Origin: Acidobacteriota bacterium
GTDB lineage: Bacteria; Acidobacteriota; Thermoanaerobaculia; Gp7-AA8
Reading direction: 5' to 3'
Assembly (NCBI GenBank): GCA_021781455.1
Contig: JAJXWV010000088.1
Span: 1-47,072 of the forward strand
DNA: 47,072 nt
Below the pieces are notes generated by a model, which saw only the letters and a list, made by a program, of their open reading frames with translations, did no database searches and was not told the DNA's origin. Positions 21,517 through 29,856 of the stretch are shown here, in pieces; the stretch's first letter is position 1; every line of letters begins with the position of its first letter. The position numbers and the translations under genes are program-made.

Positions 21517-22710
21517 GTGACGGCGAAGAGCCGCTCGACGGACGACGCCGGAGCGCTCGCTGCAGCCGGCCTTCTCCGGCCGACGTGGGCGGACATCGAT
21601 CTCGATGCCTTCTCGCGCAACGTCGACGCGATCGTGAGGCGGCTGCCTGCCGGCTCGCGGCTCATCGCCGTGCTGAAGGCCGACGCGTACGGACATGGAG
21701 CGGTGGAACTGGCGCGACGCTGCTCACCGGAGCGCGTGGCCATGATCGCCGTGGCTTTGCTCGAGGAAGCGCTGGAGCTCCGCGGCGCCGGGATCGATCT
21801 GCCGATCCTCCTCCTCGGCTCGGTCGGCAGTGCGGACCAGGTCGCCCTGGCCGCCGGCCAGGACATGACGATCGGTGTGACCAGTCCGGAGATGCTGGAG
21901 ATTGCCGCCGCTTCATCGCGCGATCGCAGAGTGGGAATCGCACTGAAGCTCGATTCGGGGATGGGCCGGGTCGGATTGAGGGAGGGCGATCTCCAGCAGG
22001 CCATCGGGACCATCGCCCGGTCGCCGGGCCTGCACGTGGACGCCATCTACACGCATTTTGCGAATGCCGGCGATCCGCGCGATGCGTACACCGAAACGCA
22101 GATCGCGAACTTCCGGCGCATGGTGGGGGTGCTTCGCGAAGTGGGCATCGAGGGGAAGCTTCACGAGGCGAACAGCGGCGCGACCATGCGCGGGTTGGTC
22201 GCTCCCGGCGAGCTCGCCCGGGTCGGGATCGCACTCTACGGTGCGGAGGCGCTCGACGTGGGACATTCGAAGCTCGAGCCAGTCATGCGCTGGCGCACGG
22301 AGATCGTGCGCCTCAAGACGCTGCCGGCGGGACATCCCGTCGGGTACGGCGAGACGTTTCGCACGACGCGAGAGAGCCGCATCGCCACGCTGCCGGTCGG
22401 ATACGCGGACGGGTACAACCGCCTCCTCTCCAATCGCGGGGAAGTGCTGGTGCGCGGGCGGCGTGCTCCCGTGGTGGGGCGTGTCTCGATGGATCTCGTC
22501 ACGATCGACGTCACCGACATCGCGGACGTGCAGTTCGGTGACGAGGTCGTGCTCCTGGGGTCACAAGGCTCGGAGACCATCAGCGCAGAGGAGATCGCGG
22601 CGCTCACCGGTACAATCTCCTATGAAGTGTTCTGCAATGTCAGCGCGCGCGTTCCGCGCGTCTACCGCGAGGCAGACCGCATGACGGTCCGATCGCGATT
22701 CACCTCATGA
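21517..22710 (+). CDS. alr: Alanine racemase
   Basis: 397 residues from a GTG start. PLP is held by Lys54 in 'AVLKADAYGHG'; the second catalytic Tyr lies in 'PVGYGETF', and 'LPVGYADGYNR' with 'VGRVSMDLVTIDV' complete the C-terminal domain. The first about 20 residues are a short extension compared with the E. coli enzyme, so an internal start is possible. It makes D-alanine for peptidoglycan. The stop overlaps the ATG of mlaE (ATGA), so the two are likely co-translated. Confidence 0.94.
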   Translation: MTAKSRSTDDAGALAAAGLLRPTWADIDLDAFSRNVDAIVRRLPAGSRLIAVLKADAYGHGAVELARRCSPERVAMIAVALLEEALELRGAGIDLPILLLGSVGSADQVALAAGQDMTIGVTSPEMLEIAAASSRDRRVGIALKLDSGMGRVGLREGDLQQAIGTIARSPGLHVDAIYTHFANAGDPRDAYTETQIANFRRMVGVLREVGIEGKLHEANSGATMRGLVAPGELARVGIALYGAEALDVGHSKLEPVMRWRTEIVRLKTLPAGHPVGYGETFRTTRESRIATLPVGYADGYNRLLSNRGEVLVRGRRAPVVGRVSMDLVTIDVTDIADVQFGDEVVLLGSQGSETISAEEIAALTGTISYEVFCNVSARVPRVYREADRMTVRSRFTS

Positions 22711-23477
22711 TCCGCGTTCTCGAGCAGATCGGGCGAGTCTTTCTCCGGCTCTTCGAGGAGACGGGGCTGTGGTTCACGATGCTGTGGCGGACGATGGCCT
22801 GGTCGGTTCGTCCACCCTACGGAGTCGGCGAGTGGTTTCGGCAGATGGTGCGCCTCGGCGTCGATTCGATCCCCGTGGTGTTTCTGACCGCGATGTTCAC
22901 GGGCATGGTTCTGGCGCTGCAGACGTTCATCGGTTTTCAGCGCGTGCACGCGGAGAGCTTCGTGGGCAGCGTCGTGGCCCTGGCCATGCTGCGCGAGCTC
23001 TCGCCGGTGCTCGTGGGGCTGATGGTCACGGGCCGCGTCGGATCGTCGATGGCCGCCGAGATCGGCACGATGCGCGTCACCGAGCAGATCGACGCGCTCG
23101 AGGCGCTGGCCACCGACCCGATTCAGTACCTCTTCGTGCCGCGCGTGATCGCCGGCATCGTCATGCTGCCGTTCCTGGTCGTCCTTGGCGATGCCCTGGG
23201 CATCGGCGGCGGCTATCTGGTGGCGGTGCGGTTGATGCACGCCAATCCGGTGCAGTACGAGATCAACACGTACCAGTTCCTCGACATGAACGACGTGTGG
23301 AGTGGACTGATCAAAGCGTCTGCATTCGGTTTGATTCTGACGCTCACGGGCTGCGTCCGCGGCTACTACACGACAGGGGGCGCGGAGGGAGTCGGGCGAT
23401 CCACGACCGCAGCAGTGGTCAACGCGTCGCTGATCATCCTGCTGTCTGATTTCTTCCTGACCAAGTTGTTGTTCTGA
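22707..23477 (+). CDS. mlaE: MlaE-family ABC transporter permease
   Basis: 256 residues with about five hydrophobic helices. Family marks include 'FTGMVLALQTFIGFQRV', 'MLRELSPVLVGLMVTGRVGS', 'EIGTMRVTEQIDALE' and 'YYTTGGAEGVGRSTTAAVV'. MlaE permeases move phospholipids between inner and outer membranes together with MlaF (ATPase) and MlaD (lipid-binding MCE protein). The ATPase follows after a repeat-filled gap of 188 bp; no MCE protein is seen in the window. The TGA stop merges with the first unit of the GAGGTT/GCGGTT array. Confidence 0.93.
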   Translation: MIRVLEQIGRVFLRLFEETGLWFTMLWRTMAWSVRPPYGVGEWFRQMVRLGVDSIPVVFLTAMFTGMVLALQTFIGFQRVHAESFVGSVVALAMLRELSPVLVGLMVTGRVGSSMAAEIGTMRVTEQIDALEALATDPIQYLFVPRVIAGIVMLPFLVVLGDALGIGGGYLVAVRLMHANPVQYEINTYQFLDMNDVWSGLIKASAFGLILTLTGCVRGYYTTGGAEGVGRSTTAAVVNASLIILLSDFFLTKLLF

Positions 23478-23650
23478 GGTTGCGCGGTTTTGGGGTTGCG
23501 CGGTTGCGCGGTTACGCGGTTCCGAGGTTCCGAGGTGGTTGGAGGCACGATCATCATGATGACCGGGTCACAGAGTTGCCAGGTCGCCGAGTTCGGGCGC
23601 CCGATTGGTAAAGTGACCACGCAACCGCGCAACCGCGCAACCGCGCAACC
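23476..23650. repeat. Paired GCGCGGTT / AACCGCGC arrays between mlaE and mlaF
   Basis: Direct units GCGCGGTT, TACGCGGT and TTCCGAGG run from 23476 to 23535. Their reverse complement (CGCAACCG then CGCAACCGCG units) runs from about 23620 to 23650. The two arrays can pair across an 85-base spacer that also carries GGTCACA/GGTCGCC bits. The array starts inside the mlaE stop codon. Confidence 0.85.
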
Positions 23651-23665
23651 AGGGGCCACCAACTC

Positions 23666-24472
23666 ATGACAGTCGCGACGAACATGGAGCCGCAAAGCGA
23701 CCCAAACGCGGAGCCGATGATCTCTCTGCAGCACATCTACAAGTCCTTCGAGGGCAAGGAAGTGCTCAGGGACCTGTCGATCGACATCGCCCGCGGCGAG
23801 TCGGTGGTGATCGTCGGCGGATCGGGAACCGGGAAGAGCGTGACGCTGAAGCACATCATCGGGCTGCTCAGGCCCGACAGCGGGCACGTCATGATCGAAG
23901 GACGCGACATCACCGAGATGCGGCCGGTCGAGCTGAACCGGTTCCGGCAGCACTTCGGAATGGCCTTTCAGGAAGGAGCGCTCTTCGACTCGATGTCGGT
24001 ATTCGAGAACATCGCGTTTCCGCTGCGCAGGCACACCAAAATGACCGAAGAGGCCATTGCGGCGCGCGTCGAGGAGTGCCTCGAGCAGGTCCATCTGCAC
24101 GGCGTCGACGGCAAGCGACCCTCGGAGCTTTCCGGAGGCATGCGCCGGCGCGTCGGTTTCGCCCGGGCGATCTCGCTCAAGCCCGAGATCCTGCTGTTCG
24201 ACGAGCCGACCACGGGGCTCGATCCGGTCATCAGCGACGTGGTGGCCGATCTGATCGTGGAGATGGATCGAACCCTCAACACCACGACCGTGACGATCAC
24301 TCACGACATGAAGGTGGCCTTCAAGATCGCCGACCGCGTGGCCATGCTGTTCCAGGGCCACATCGTCGAGGATGGGACTCCCGCGGAGTTCCAGCGCTCC
24401 GAGAATCCGATCGTGCAGCAGTTCATCGAAGGGCGCGCGGAAGGCCCGCTGACGGACGGGACCAACGAGTGA
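23666..24472 (+). CDS. mlaF: MlaF-family ABC transporter ATP-binding protein
   Basis: 268 residues. A 16-residue N-terminal extension precedes 'MISLQHIYKSFEGKEVLRDL', so ATG at 23717 is an alternative start. Walker A is 'GGSGTGKS', the signature 'LSGGMRRRVGFARAI', Walker B 'ILLFDEPTTGLDP' and the switch His 'TITHDMK'. It powers the MlaE permease. In most genomes mlaF comes before mlaE; here the order is reversed and the two are split by a paired repeat array. Confidence 0.93.
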   Translation: MTVATNMEPQSDPNAEPMISLQHIYKSFEGKEVLRDLSIDIARGESVVIVGGSGTGKSVTLKHIIGLLRPDSGHVMIEGRDITEMRPVELNRFRQHFGMAFQEGALFDSMSVFENIAFPLRRHTKMTEEAIAARVEECLEQVHLHGVDGKRPSELSGGMRRRVGFARAISLKPEILLFDEPTTGLDPVISDVVADLIVEMDRTLNTTTVTITHDMKVAFKIADRVAMLFQGHIVEDGTPAEFQRSENPIVQQFIEGRAEGPLTDGTNE

Positions 24473-24488
24473 TTGAACGCGGAACGCC

Positions 24489-24552
24489 GAACGATGAACG
24501 ATGAACGATGAAGGAACGGGGGGCCCGGCCGTGCATCGTTCATCCTTCATCG
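24489..24552. repeat. Paired ATGAACG / CGTTCAT heptamer arrays
   Basis: ATGAACG ATGAACG ATGAAGG on the left (24489-24514) and CATCGTTCAT CCTTCATCG on the right (24532-24552), separated by a G/C-rich loop. It can fold into a hairpin in the mlaF transcript. Confidence 0.82.
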
Positions 24553-24562
24553 CTCACCGTTA

Positions 24563-24600
24563 CCAAAAAGAAAACGGCGCGCTCTTTTTTGCGCGCCGTT
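24563..24600 (-). terminator. Rho-independent terminator for the minus-strand lipoprotein gene
   Basis: The 10-bp stem AACGGCGCGC / GCGCGCCGTT (24573-24582 and 24591-24600) encloses CTCTTTTTT... read on plus. On the minus strand the stem is followed by TTTTCTTTTTGG, a proper T-run. It lies 30 bp past the stop of the gene at 24630. Confidence 0.88.
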
Positions 24601-24629
24601 CCTGCCTGGGAGAGTTGTTGATAAAGAGA

Positions 24630-25142
24630 CTAGTCCTTGCGCATACGGCGGTGATGCGGGGTCTCGGTGGTCTCGGTGGTCTCGGTGGTCTGCGTTGTGG
24701 TCGTCGCGCTCGTCATCGGGACGGTGGTGGTCTCGGTCGTGGTCTCGGTGGTGGTCTCGGTCGTCGCGGGCGCAGGGGCCGGCGTCTCAACCACTACGGG
24801 TGCAGGTGCGGTGTTTTCCGCGGTCGTGTAAGTAACGTTGCTCGTTTCGACCTTACCGGGGATCACGTTGACGTTGGTGTTGGTTCCGACGCCCGAGGCG
24901 TTGCCGCTTCCGGGGGCGGCGCTGCTGGTGTAGACGTTGCCCGAATTGTCGACCTTGGCGGGGCCGGGAATCGGGGTGACGCCATTGTTGGAGGCGGCCT
25001 GGGCCGGCTCGTTCTGGGCCACATGGCCGAAGTCGTTGTCGGCCGATGTCGCGTTGTGGTGCGCGCACGCACTCGCGAACACGAGCGATGCGGCGAACAC
25101 CGTTGCCGTTGCGGTTCTATTCAATATCGATCGAACGTTCAT
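24630..25142 (-). CDS. Thr/Ala-rich surface lipoprotein of unknown function
   Basis: 170 residues. The N-terminus is a lipoprotein-like signal ('VFAASLVFASACAHHN', Cys26). The mature chain is low in large hydrophobics and rich in Asn, Thr, Ala, Val and Pro. A near-perfect run of 'TTETTTETTTETTT' units and 'TTQTTETTETTETP' follows a 'VVETPAPAPATTE' linker, and the tail is basic (PHHRRMRKD). It looks like a flexible, possibly O-glycosylated or wall-associated spacer protein. No family is recognised. It diverges from xseA with 100 bp between the starts and has its own terminator. Confidence 0.65.
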   Translation of the reverse strand: MNVRSILNRTATATVFAASLVFASACAHHNATSADNDFGHVAQNEPAQAASNNGVTPIPGPAKVDNSGNVYTSSAAPGSGNASGVGTNTNVNVIPGKVETSNVTYTTAENTAPAPVVVETPAPAPATTETTTETTTETTTVPMTSATTTTQTTETTETTETPHHRRMRKD

Positions 25143-25242
25143 ATTGGCTCCTGTTCAAGCTGGACCAGCTCTTTGTCAGCTGGCCGCAGCAACTGATGAG
25201 CAATGGCAATGCCTGTTCGAGGCTTGCGATAATCGAGGCATC

Positions 25243-26541
25243 GTGAACACGTTCAAAGTTGGCGACCTCATCCGGCAGGTGAACCTCGACCTCTTCAAGT
25301 ACAACGACGTCTCCGTGGAAGGCGAGGTCACGAATTTCACCCGCTCCTCCGCCGGCCATTGCTATTTCTCGATCAAAGACGCCCGTGCGCAGTTGCGGGT
25401 GGTGCTCTTCGCCGCGAATGCGAGATTCCTGCGCTTCCGGATCGAAAACGGACTGCAGCTGATCGTTAGGGGACGGCTGGCCATCTACGAAGCCAAGGGC
25501 GAGTTCCAGCTGAACGCCGTTTCCGCGGAGCCGGCGGGCATCGGTGCGCTTCAGCTCGCTTTCGAACAGCTGAAGAAAACGCTGGAGGCCGAGGGACTCT
25601 TCGACCCCGCGCGGAAACGTGCCATCCCGATGCTGCCGCAGTCGATCGCCATCGTGACCAGCCCGACCGGAGCGGCCATTCGCGACATCCTCAACGTGCT
25701 GGGCCGCCGTTACGCGGGACTGAGCGTGCAGATCTACCCGGTGCGCGTGCAGGGCGCCACGGCCGCTCGCGAGATCGCCGCAGCCATCCGCAATCTCTCC
25801 CGGTGGGAGCTGCACGACGTGATCCTCATCTGCCGCGGCGGAGGATCGCTCGAAGACCTGTGGGCCTTCAACGAGGAAGTGCTGGCAAGGGCGGTGGCCG
25901 ATTCCGCGATCCCGACGATTTCCGGAGTCGGCCACGAGACCGACTTCACGATCTGCGATTTCGTGGCCGACCTTCGCGCACCCACTCCCTCCGCGGCCGC
26001 GGAAATCGTGATCCGTACACGAAGCGAGATCTGCACGCAGGTCGATCACGCCGTGCACCGGATCCGCAGCCTGGTCGAAGGGCGCGTCCTCAATTACCGC
26101 CACGAGCTGCGACACCTGACGTCGTCCGATCGCCTGGGGCTGCTGCCGCGTCGGGTGGCGGCCACGCGGGAGCGGCTGGAGCGGCGGCGGCTTTCGCTGT
26201 TCAGGCTGCTCGACGCGCACGCCAAACTTCTGCGGCGTCGCCTGGCGGCATGCGACGTCCCGCTGTCGCAGGTTCCGTCTCGCATCGAGCGCGAACGGCA
26301 GCGCCTCAAGGCCACGGTGGCCACGCTCAATGCGGTCTCGCCGCTGTCGGTGCTCTCGCGCGGCTACGCCATCGCCTTCTCGCGCGTGAAAAACCGCCGC
26401 AAGCCGATCCTCGATTCGAACGCCGTGCAGGCCGGCGACGCCATCGAGGTACAGCTCAAGAAGGGGCGGCTGGAATGCACAGTCGACGCGCGCACGCTCG
26501 GCCTGGAGAGCGTGTGGCCGGTAGTGGATGAGATAAAGTGA
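25243..26541 (+). CDS. xseA: Exodeoxyribonuclease VII large subunit
   Basis: 432 residues from GTG at 25243; longer upstream readings run through the divergent lipoprotein gene and are rejected. It begins with the OB-fold 'FKVGDLIRQVNLDLFKYNDV', then 'VSVEGEVTNFTRSSAGHCYF'. The catalytic domain has 'IAIVTSPTGAAIRDILNVL', 'ICRGGGSLEDLWAFN', 'ISGVGHETDFTICDFVADLR' and 'APTPSAAAE'. A long helical stretch then carries many Arg. With XseB it degrades single-stranded DNA. A 156-bp repeat-filled gap separates it from xseB. Confidence 0.94.
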   Translation: MNTFKVGDLIRQVNLDLFKYNDVSVEGEVTNFTRSSAGHCYFSIKDARAQLRVVLFAANARFLRFRIENGLQLIVRGRLAIYEAKGEFQLNAVSAEPAGIGALQLAFEQLKKTLEAEGLFDPARKRAIPMLPQSIAIVTSPTGAAIRDILNVLGRRYAGLSVQIYPVRVQGATAAREIAAAIRNLSRWELHDVILICRGGGSLEDLWAFNEEVLARAVADSAIPTISGVGHETDFTICDFVADLRAPTPSAAAEIVIRTRSEICTQVDHAVHRIRSLVEGRVLNYRHELRHLTSSDRLGLLPRRVAATRERLERRRLSLFRLLDAHAKLLRRRLAACDVPLSQVPSRIERERQRLKATVATLNAVSPLSVLSRGYAIAFSRVKNRRKPILDSNAVQAGDAIEVQLKKGRLECTVDARTLGLESVWPVVDEIK

Positions 26542-26578
26542 CTACTACTGACGATTACCAACGGTTACCGAAGATTTA

Positions 26579-26696
26579 GGATTTGAGATTGATGATTTAT
26601 GAACCGCAGCGGCTTTCATCGGTTCATAAATCATCAATCTAAAATCTCAAATTCGTTCATCGGTTCATAAATCATCAATCTCAAATCTCAAATCCG
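26579..26696. repeat. Three-armed inverted repeat between xseA and xseB
   Basis: A left arm (26579-26606, containing GATTGATGATTTATGAACCG) is followed by two tandem copies of its reverse complement (about 26616-26655 and 26656-26696, each with CGGTTCATAAATCATCAATC). The left arm can pair with either copy, giving two alternative hairpins just before the xseB start. It is strikingly AT-rich for this genome. Confidence 0.85.
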
Positions 26697-26697
26697 T

Positions 26698-26964
26698 ATG
26701 ACTCAGCCTCGCGCCAACGAATTCGAAAAAGCGTTCCAGCAACTCGAGAAGATCGTGCAGCGGCTGGAGGCGGAGGAGTTGCCGCTCGACGAGTCGCTGC
26801 AGCTCTTCGAGGAGGGCATCCGCCTCTCCCGCTTCTGTCACCAGCGGCTCGAGGAAGTCGAGAAGAAGATCGAGCTGATCCTGGCGGACGCCAAAGGGGA
26901 GCCGCGCACCGAGGCCTTCGAAGAGCCGGAGACGGAGGGCGACGGCGAGGCCGAGCTCGAATGA
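26698..26964 (+). CDS. xseB: Exodeoxyribonuclease VII small subunit
   Basis: 88 residues, matching the usual size. The two-helix core 'FEKAFQQLEKIVQRLEAEEL' and 'PLDESLQLFEEGIRLSRFC' is clear and an acidic tail follows. It assembles in several copies on XseA. Its stop overlaps the ATG of the next gene. The ATG stands 2 bp after the repeat block, so no separate ribosome site is visible; the repeat's own AAATCTCAAATCC gives none either. Confidence 0.93.
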   Translation: MTQPRANEFEKAFQQLEKIVQRLEAEELPLDESLQLFEEGIRLSRFCHQRLEEVEKKIELILADAKGEPRTEAFEEPETEGDGEAELE

Positions 26965-27881
26965 CTCCCCAGCGCGAATCCCTCCAGCAATACCTGGCCT
27001 CGCGGCGCAAGCTCGTGGACGAGACTCTCGACCGCGAGCTCACGGCGCCGGCCACTGCTCCGCAGAGCATTCACGAGGCCATGCGCTACGCGGTCCTTGG
27101 CGGCGGCAAACGCATCCGTCCGGTCATGGCCATGGCTGCGGCTGAGGCCTGCGGCGCGGCGATCGAGCCGCTGCTGAAGGCCTTCGCCGCGCTCGAGCTG
27201 ATCCACACCTACTCGCTCGTTCACGACGATCTTCCCGCACTCGACAACGACGACCTGCGGCGGGGTCGCAAGACCACGCACGTCGTCTTCGGCGAGGCTC
27301 TGGGTATCCTCACCGGCGACGCGCTGCTGACGGAGGCCTTCGTCTGGATGGCTGCGCCGATCGCGGGCATCGACGCCGCGCGCCAGCTCCGCGCGCTGCG
27401 CCAGGTGGCCGTGGCGGTCGACTCCAAGGGAATGATCGGCGGACAGGTGGCCGACATCGAGTCCGAGCGGGCCCAGGAGCGGAGCGCCGATGGCGAGATG
27501 CTGATGCGCCAGCTGGAGTTCATCCACGAGAACAAGACCGGCAAGCTGCTGACGGCTGCGGCGGTCTTCGGCGGCATCCTGGCCGGCGCGTCCGATCAGA
27601 AGCTCGCGGCGCTTCATCGCTACGGTCATGCCACGGGGCTGGCCTTCCAGATCGTCGACGATCTTCTCGACGTCGAGGGATCCTCCGCCGCCCTCGGAAA
27701 GACGGCCGGCAAGGACGTGGCGCAGGGCAAGCTCACCTACCCGTCGCTGATCGGGGTGGAGCGGGCTCGCGAAGAGGCCGCCAGACTCCTGCAAGTGGCT
27801 GTGGATAATGCTGATATGATCGCCGGCCCTTTGAATTATCTGGCGGATATCGCACGTTACATCTGCGAACGCCGGTCCTAG
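26961..27881 (+). CDS. ispA: Farnesyl/geranyl diphosphate synthase (short-chain polyprenyl synthase)
   Basis: 306 residues. The first Asp-rich motif is 'LVHDDLPALDNDDLRRGR' and the second 'QIVDDLLDVEG'; 'GGGKRIRPVM' binds diphosphate. The residues before the first motif ('ELIHTYS') and the two-residue gap inside it (DDLPALD) are typical of bacterial FPP synthases. It condenses IPP with DMAPP/GPP. It overlaps xseB by 4 bp and leads directly to dxs, a common arrangement. Confidence 0.93.
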   Translation: MTPQRESLQQYLASRRKLVDETLDRELTAPATAPQSIHEAMRYAVLGGGKRIRPVMAMAAAEACGAAIEPLLKAFAALELIHTYSLVHDDLPALDNDDLRRGRKTTHVVFGEALGILTGDALLTEAFVWMAAPIAGIDAARQLRALRQVAVAVDSKGMIGGQVADIESERAQERSADGEMLMRQLEFIHENKTGKLLTAAAVFGGILAGASDQKLAALHRYGHATGLAFQIVDDLLDVEGSSAALGKTAGKDVAQGKLTYPSLIGVERAREEAARLLQVAVDNADMIAGPLNYLADIARYICERRS

Positions 27882-27895
27882 GCGGCCGCGAAACC

Positions 27896-29827
27896 ATGAC
27901 CCGATTGCTCGACCACATCAGCACGCCCGCCGATCTGCGGGCTCTCGATCGCAGCCAGTTGACCCAGGTGGCGAAGGAGATCCGCGAGACCATCATCGAC
28001 ACGGTCTCGCGCGTCGGCGGTCATTTCGGCGGCAACCTCGGCATCGTCGAGCTCACCCTGGCGCTGCACTACGTCTTCGACACACCACGCGACCAGATCG
28101 TCTTCGATACCGGCCACCAGAGCTATCCGCACAAGCTGATCACCGGGCGGCGCGAGCGGTTCGACACCATACGCCAGCACAACGGCATCTCCGGGTTCTG
28201 CAAGCGCGAAGAATCCGAGTACGACGTCTTCAACGCCGGGCATGCCTCGACGTCGATTTCCGCCGCCCTCGGCATCGCCGTGGCGCGCGACTTCAGGAAA
28301 GAGGATTACAGCGTCGTCGCCATCATCGGCGACGGCGCGCTCTCCGGCGGACTGGCCCTGGAAGGTCTGAACCAGGCCGGACATCTCAAGCGCAGGCTGA
28401 TGATCATCCTCAACGACAACGACATGTCGATCTCCACGAACGTCGGCGCCATGTCGGGGTATCTGAATTCGATCATCAAGGCGCAGCACTACAAACACGC
28501 CAAGGATCTGGCCAAGGGGATCATGGAACGCGTTCCCCTGATCGGCGGACGCATGACCGAGCTCGCCGCCGACGTCGAGCAGGTCCTCAAGCACATGATC
28601 GTGCCGGGAACGCTGTTCGAGGAGCTCGGCTTCAAGTACATCGGCCCGTACGACGGTCACGATCTCGAGGGCCTGATCGACATTTTTGAAGAGAACAAGG
28701 CCTATGACGGGCCGCTGCTGATCCACGTGATCACGAAGAAGGGGAAGGGCTACACGCCGGCGGAGAACAAGCCCATCTGGTCACACGGCGTGAACCCGTT
28801 CGACATGGAGACGGGCGAGTCGAAGAAATCCGACAAGTCGCAGCCTCCGACATACACCGCCGTTTTCGCAGACACGCTGACGGAACTGGCCGGGCGCGAT
28901 CCGAAGATCGTGGCCATCACCGCGGCCATGCCCGAAGGAACGGGGCTGGACAAGTTTGCCAAGACCTTTCCGGATCGCATGTTCGACATCGGGATCGCCG
29001 AGGAGCATGGGGTGACGTTCTGCGGCGGCATGGCCACGCAGGGGATGAAGCCGATCGCAGCGATCTACTCGACGTTCCTGCAGCGCGCTTTCGACGAAGT
29101 CTTCCACGACGTGGCCATCATGGATCTGCCGGTGGTGTTCGCGCTCGACCGCGGCGGCATCGCCGGCGCCGACGGGCCGACGCACCACGGCATCTACGAC
29201 ATGGCCTACCTGCGGATCTTCCCCAACATGATCTGCATGGCGCCGCGCGACGAGAACGAGCTGCGGCACATGCTGAAGACGGCCTTCGAGACGGGCCATC
29301 CGACGTCGCTTCGCTACCCGCGCGGCAACGGCGTGGGCGTGCCGCTCGATGCGGAGCTGAAGTCGCTGCCGGTCGGGAAGGGCGAGGTCATGCGCGACGG
29401 CCGTGACGGCGCAATTTTCGCCGTCGGGAACGAAGTCTGGCCGGCGGTCCACGCCGCCGAGCAGCTCGCGAGCGAGGGCGTCGACGTCGCCGTCGTGAAC
29501 GCGCGCTTCATCAAGCCTCTCGACGACGAGCTGATCGCGAAGTACTGCGTTCCGAACGCCAAGATCGTGACCGTCGAAGAGGGATCCCTGGCGGGCGGCT
29601 TCGGCTCGGCAGTGATGGAGCGAGTCCAGGATCTCGGCATCGTCGACGTGGCCTTCCATCGCATCGGGATCCCCGATGAGTACGTACATCACGGATCGCA
29701 GGACATCCTGCGCGCCCAGTACGATCTGCACGCGGAAGGGATCGCACGGCGGGTGCGCGACTTCCTGCGCGGCGCGAACGAGCCGGAAGTGTTCAAGCGC
29801 GGCGAAGTCGTCGGCATCCGGCGCTAG
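27896..29827 (+). CDS. dxs: 1-deoxy-D-xylulose-5-phosphate synthase
   Basis: 643 residues. Features in order: 'GGHFGGNLGIVELTLALHYV', the thiamine diphosphate motif 'GDGALSGGLALEGLNQAG...NDN', 'GLKYIGPYDGHD'-like sequence ('GFKYIGPYDGHDLEGL'), the catalytic Glu in 'GIAEEHGVTFCGGMA', 'DRGGIAGADGPTHHG' and a complete C-terminal transketolase domain. It makes the first intermediate of the MEP isoprenoid pathway. It begins 14 bp after ispA. Confidence 0.96.
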   Translation: MTRLLDHISTPADLRALDRSQLTQVAKEIRETIIDTVSRVGGHFGGNLGIVELTLALHYVFDTPRDQIVFDTGHQSYPHKLITGRRERFDTIRQHNGISGFCKREESEYDVFNAGHASTSISAALGIAVARDFRKEDYSVVAIIGDGALSGGLALEGLNQAGHLKRRLMIILNDNDMSISTNVGAMSGYLNSIIKAQHYKHAKDLAKGIMERVPLIGGRMTELAADVEQVLKHMIVPGTLFEELGFKYIGPYDGHDLEGLIDIFEENKAYDGPLLIHVITKKGKGYTPAENKPIWSHGVNPFDMETGESKKSDKSQPPTYTAVFADTLTELAGRDPKIVAITAAMPEGTGLDKFAKTFPDRMFDIGIAEEHGVTFCGGMATQGMKPIAAIYSTFLQRAFDEVFHDVAIMDLPVVFALDRGGIAGADGPTHHGIYDMAYLRIFPNMICMAPRDENELRHMLKTAFETGHPTSLRYPRGNGVGVPLDAELKSLPVGKGEVMRDGRDGAIFAVGNEVWPAVHAAEQLASEGVDVAVVNARFIKPLDDELIAKYCVPNAKIVTVEEGSLAGGFGSAVMERVQDLGIVDVAFHRIGIPDEYVHHGSQDILRAQYDLHAEGIARRVRDFLRGANEPEVFKRGEVVGIRR

Positions 29828-29856
29828 GCGAGCTTCGCCGCACCTGCACTCCTTCG

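Noticed and set aside
24937-25242. Upstream start for xseA
   Set aside because: The extension overlaps the divergent lipoprotein gene and adds no conserved sequence; GTG at 25243 begins the OB fold.
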